This document shows positions 6,476 to 6,476 of a stretch of DNA of 6,476 nucleotides, piece after piece. This DNA is from an uncultured Lachnospiraceae bacterium (GTDB taxonomy: Bacteria; Bacillota; Clostridia; Lachnospirales; Lachnospiraceae): the NCBI GenBank assembly GCA_905236545.1, contig CAJOQO010000141.1, positions 1-6,476 on the forward strand. Direction: 5' to 3'. The translations under genes were made by a program, and so were the position numbers. The number at the start of each line of letters is the position of its first letter. Position 1 is the first letter of the stretch. A model generated the notes under the pieces. It was not told the DNA's origin and did not search any database. It saw only the letters and a list, made by a program, of their open reading frames with translations.

Positions 6476-6476
6476 C

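Overview
The window looks like chromosomal DNA from a Gram-positive anaerobe of the Clostridia, most likely Lachnospiraceae. This is inferred from strong purine-rich Shine-Dalgarno sites, tightly packed operons, mixed AGA/AGG/CGG arginine codons, and a Gram-positive-type Hsp70 lacking the insertion typical of Gram-negative DnaK. No mobile element, CRISPR array, tRNA or rRNA was recognised.

Layout: two operons diverge from a shared intergenic region (about 2422-2708). The minus-strand operon runs leftward: a MoxR-family AAA+ ATPase (2421-1360), then 6 nt later a membrane-anchored DUF58 protein (1353-64). The DUF58 stop codon lies inside a large imperfect hairpin (1-76) at the window edge. The plus-strand operon runs rightward: a divergent GrpE-like nucleotide exchange factor (2709-3287), an Hsp70/DnaK paralogue (3284-5002, ATGA overlap with the previous gene), and a J-domain/TPR/SEC-C protein (5047-6411). 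A weak stem-loop (6440-6475) follows near the window end.

How the genes work together: the plus operon reads as a self-contained Hsp70 machine, with exchange factor, ATPase/substrate-binding chaperone and J co-chaperone. All three parts depart from the housekeeping GrpE-DnaK-DnaJ set. The exchange factor is very divergent. The Hsp70 has a short lid and an altered linker. The J protein carries HSPEKD where HPD is expected and has a TPR-like middle and a C-terminal zinc-binding SEC-C motif instead of DnaJ's G/F, zinc-finger and C-terminal domains. No CIRCE operator was seen, so the usual HrcA control is not evident. The MoxR-DUF58 pair is a known chaperone-like partnership, usually linked to assembling or activating membrane or secreted complexes. 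Here each partner carries an in-frame tandem-repeat, low-complexity insertion. Back-to-back placement of the two chaperone-type operons suggests a proteostasis or assembly locus, but shared function is inference.

The intergenic region holds a good minus-strand promoter candidate, a 16-bp direct-repeat array in the MoxR leader, and only weak promoter candidates for the Hsp70 operon.
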